Position numbers and translations under genes: made by a program
Part shown: positions 5,996-7,020 of the stretch, piece by piece
Position numbering within the stretch: the stretch's first letter is position 1
How the letters are laid out: every line of letters starts with the position of its first letter
Source of the DNA: Planctomycetota bacterium
GTDB lineage: Bacteria; Planctomycetota; UBA1135; GCA-002686595
DNA length: 7,020 nt
Direction of reading: 5' to 3'
Assembly (NCBI GenBank): GCA_028823185.1
Contig: JAPKBY010000085.1
Span: 1-7,020 of the forward strand
Notes under the pieces: model-generated
Seen by the model: the letters and a program-made list of their open reading frames with translations, nothing else
Told to the model about the DNA's origin: nothing
Databases searched by the model: none

Positions 5996-7009
5996 ATGCT
6001 GCTCCGCTCTCTCTCTGCATCTCTCCTGCTCTTCGTTCTCGCAGCTTGTGGACGCGACGCTGGTGATGGGACACCGCACTTCGCCTATGTCACGAACGGC
6101 GCCGTCTCTTTCTGGACCATCGCTGAGGCTGGCGCCAACGCTGGCGGTGAAGAGTATGGCGTGAAGGTGAGCGTGCTCTTGCCCGCGGGCGGCATGACGG
6201 ATCAAAAGAACGCGATCGAGGACATGCTGACCAAGGGCGTGGACGGAATGGCGATCAGCATCATTGATCCAGAGAACCAGATTGATCTCATCAATAAGGC
6301 CTGCGAGCAGACCATCGTCATCACCCATGACTCTGACGCGCCTGACACCAACCGACTCGGCTTCATCGGCGTTGACAACTATGTCGCAGGCCGCATGTGT
6401 GGCGCGCTCGCGAAAGAGGCGCTGCCTGATGGGGGTAAGTTCGCGATCTTCGTCGGTCGTACGGAGCAGAACAACGCGCGCCGTCGTCGCCAAGGCGTGA
6501 TCGATGAGATCTTCAGCCGCTCCAATGACCCTCTGCGAAACGACGCCCCTGATGCGCAGCTCACGAGCGAGGACGGGAAGTATGAGCTCGTCGGAACCTA
6601 CACAGACCAATTCGACCGCGCGCGCGGGAAGGCAAATGTGGAAGATGCGCTCTCGCGTCACCCTGACCTGGCCTGTGTCGTGTGCCTCTTCGCTTACAAC
6701 ACGCCGCTCGCGCTCGAGGCCCTGAAAGGAGCTGGCAAGCTCGGCGAGGTCGCGATCGCTAGCTTTGATGAGGCCGACGAGACCTTGCAGGCCATCATCG
6801 ATGGCACAGTCGTCGGCACCGTCGTGCAGAACCCCTACCTCTATGGGAAGGACTCGGTGCGTGTGATGAAGGGGCTCCATGAGGGGCAGAGCCTCGCTGA
6901 GCTGGGCTTTGACGAGGACGGCTTCCTTGAGATCCCCGCGCGAACGATCAAGGCAGACAATGTCGATGAGTTCTGGGCTGAGCTGAAGGCGAACCTGGGA
7001 CAGGAGTAG
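5996..7009 (+). CDS. Lipoprotein sugar-binding protein of an ABC importer (Peripla_BP_4 type)
   Basis: A 337-residue substrate-binding protein of the ribose/LacI-like class. A signal peptide (MLLRSLSASLLLFVLAAC) ends in lipobox LAAC, so Cys18 is probably lipidated and anchors the protein on the outer face of the cytoplasmic membrane. The mature part has two alternating alpha/beta lobes. Positions that contact sugar in E. coli ribose-binding protein have counterparts: aromatic FW (39-40), Asp in THDSD (112 or 114), arginines in NARRRRQG (160-167), Asn in FAYN (235), Asp in ASFDE (258) and Gln in VVQNP (278). A pentose or similar sugar (or cyclitol) ligand is therefore plausible. No Shine-Dalgarno decides the start; an in-frame GTG at 5987 would add three residues, and I prefer the ATG. 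Permease and ATPase genes are expected to the right, where the next gene may begin almost at once. Family is secure; ligand is inferred. Confidence 0.93.
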   Translation: MLLRSLSASLLLFVLAACGRDAGDGTPHFAYVTNGAVSFWTIAEAGANAGGEEYGVKVSVLLPAGGMTDQKNAIEDMLTKGVDGMAISIIDPENQIDLINKACEQTIVITHDSDAPDTNRLGFIGVDNYVAGRMCGALAKEALPDGGKFAIFVGRTEQNNARRRRQGVIDEIFSRSNDPLRNDAPDAQLTSEDGKYELVGTYTDQFDRARGKANVEDALSRHPDLACVVCLFAYNTPLALEALKGAGKLGEVAIASFDEADETLQAIIDGTVVGTVVQNPYLYGKDSVRVMKGLHEGQSLAELGFDEDGFLEIPARTIKADNVDEFWAELKANLGQE

Positions 7010-7010
7010 C

Positions 7011-7020
7011 GTGGGCGACG
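7011..7020 (+). CDS. Possible start of the next transporter gene (cut by the window edge)
   Basis: A GTG at 7011 lies two bases after the preceding stop and is preceded by AGGAG (7002-7006) with a four-base spacer. Only three codons are visible (V/M-G-D), so there is no family evidence. Position and context suggest the ATP-binding or permease subunit of the same importer. This is a guess from operon logic. Confidence 0.3.

Noticed and set aside
5711..6880. A 389-codon open frame on the minus strand opposite the tautomerase and sugar-binding genes
   Set aside because: It is antisense to two genes with strong family matches, has no recognisable domain, and long antisense frames are expected in G+C-rich coding DNA.

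Overview
The window (G+C rich, about 60% by eye) looks like a chromosomal stretch from a planctomycete or a close relative in the PVC group. The best evidence is the pair at the left end. A large secreted protein with a planctomycete cytochrome c domain, DUF1549 and DUF1553 is followed, with a one-base stop/start overlap, by a twin-arginine-signal DUF1501 protein. Such pairs occur in many copies in Planctomycetota genomes. Nothing in the window looks like a phage, transposon, CRISPR array, rRNA or tRNA.

Layout. Bases 1-416 (minus) hold the first 138 codons of the DUF1501 gene, which runs off the left edge. Bases 416-3451 (minus) hold the 1011-residue cytochrome/DUF1549/DUF1553 protein. After a 44-base divergent gap, 3496-4371 (plus) encodes a 291-residue ATP-grasp ligase of the DcsG/RimK-like type. 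It overlaps tail to tail by 4 bases with a small DUF4190-like membrane protein (4368-4706, minus). Bases 4707-4953 are non-coding but carry a decayed copy of the C-terminal end of the next gene and a 10-bp hairpin. Bases 4954-5628 (minus) encode a Bax inhibitor-1/YccA-type seven-helix membrane protein. After an 86-base divergent gap come a 61-residue 4-oxalocrotonate-tautomerase-like enzyme (5715-5900, plus) and a lipoprotein sugar-binding protein of an ABC importer (5996-7009, plus). The last 10 bases may begin the next gene of that transporter operon.

How they work together. The DUF1549/DUF1553 and DUF1501 genes are clearly one translationally coupled unit, both products being exported. Their biochemical role is not settled. 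The sugar-binding protein is probably the first gene of an importer operon continuing to the right. The other genes (ATP-grasp, DUF4190, BI-1, tautomerase) look like independent single-gene units in mixed orientation. I see no strong case for a new multi-gene defence or biosynthetic system. The most unusual local observation is the remnant of a second BI-1 gene end at about 4796-4880.
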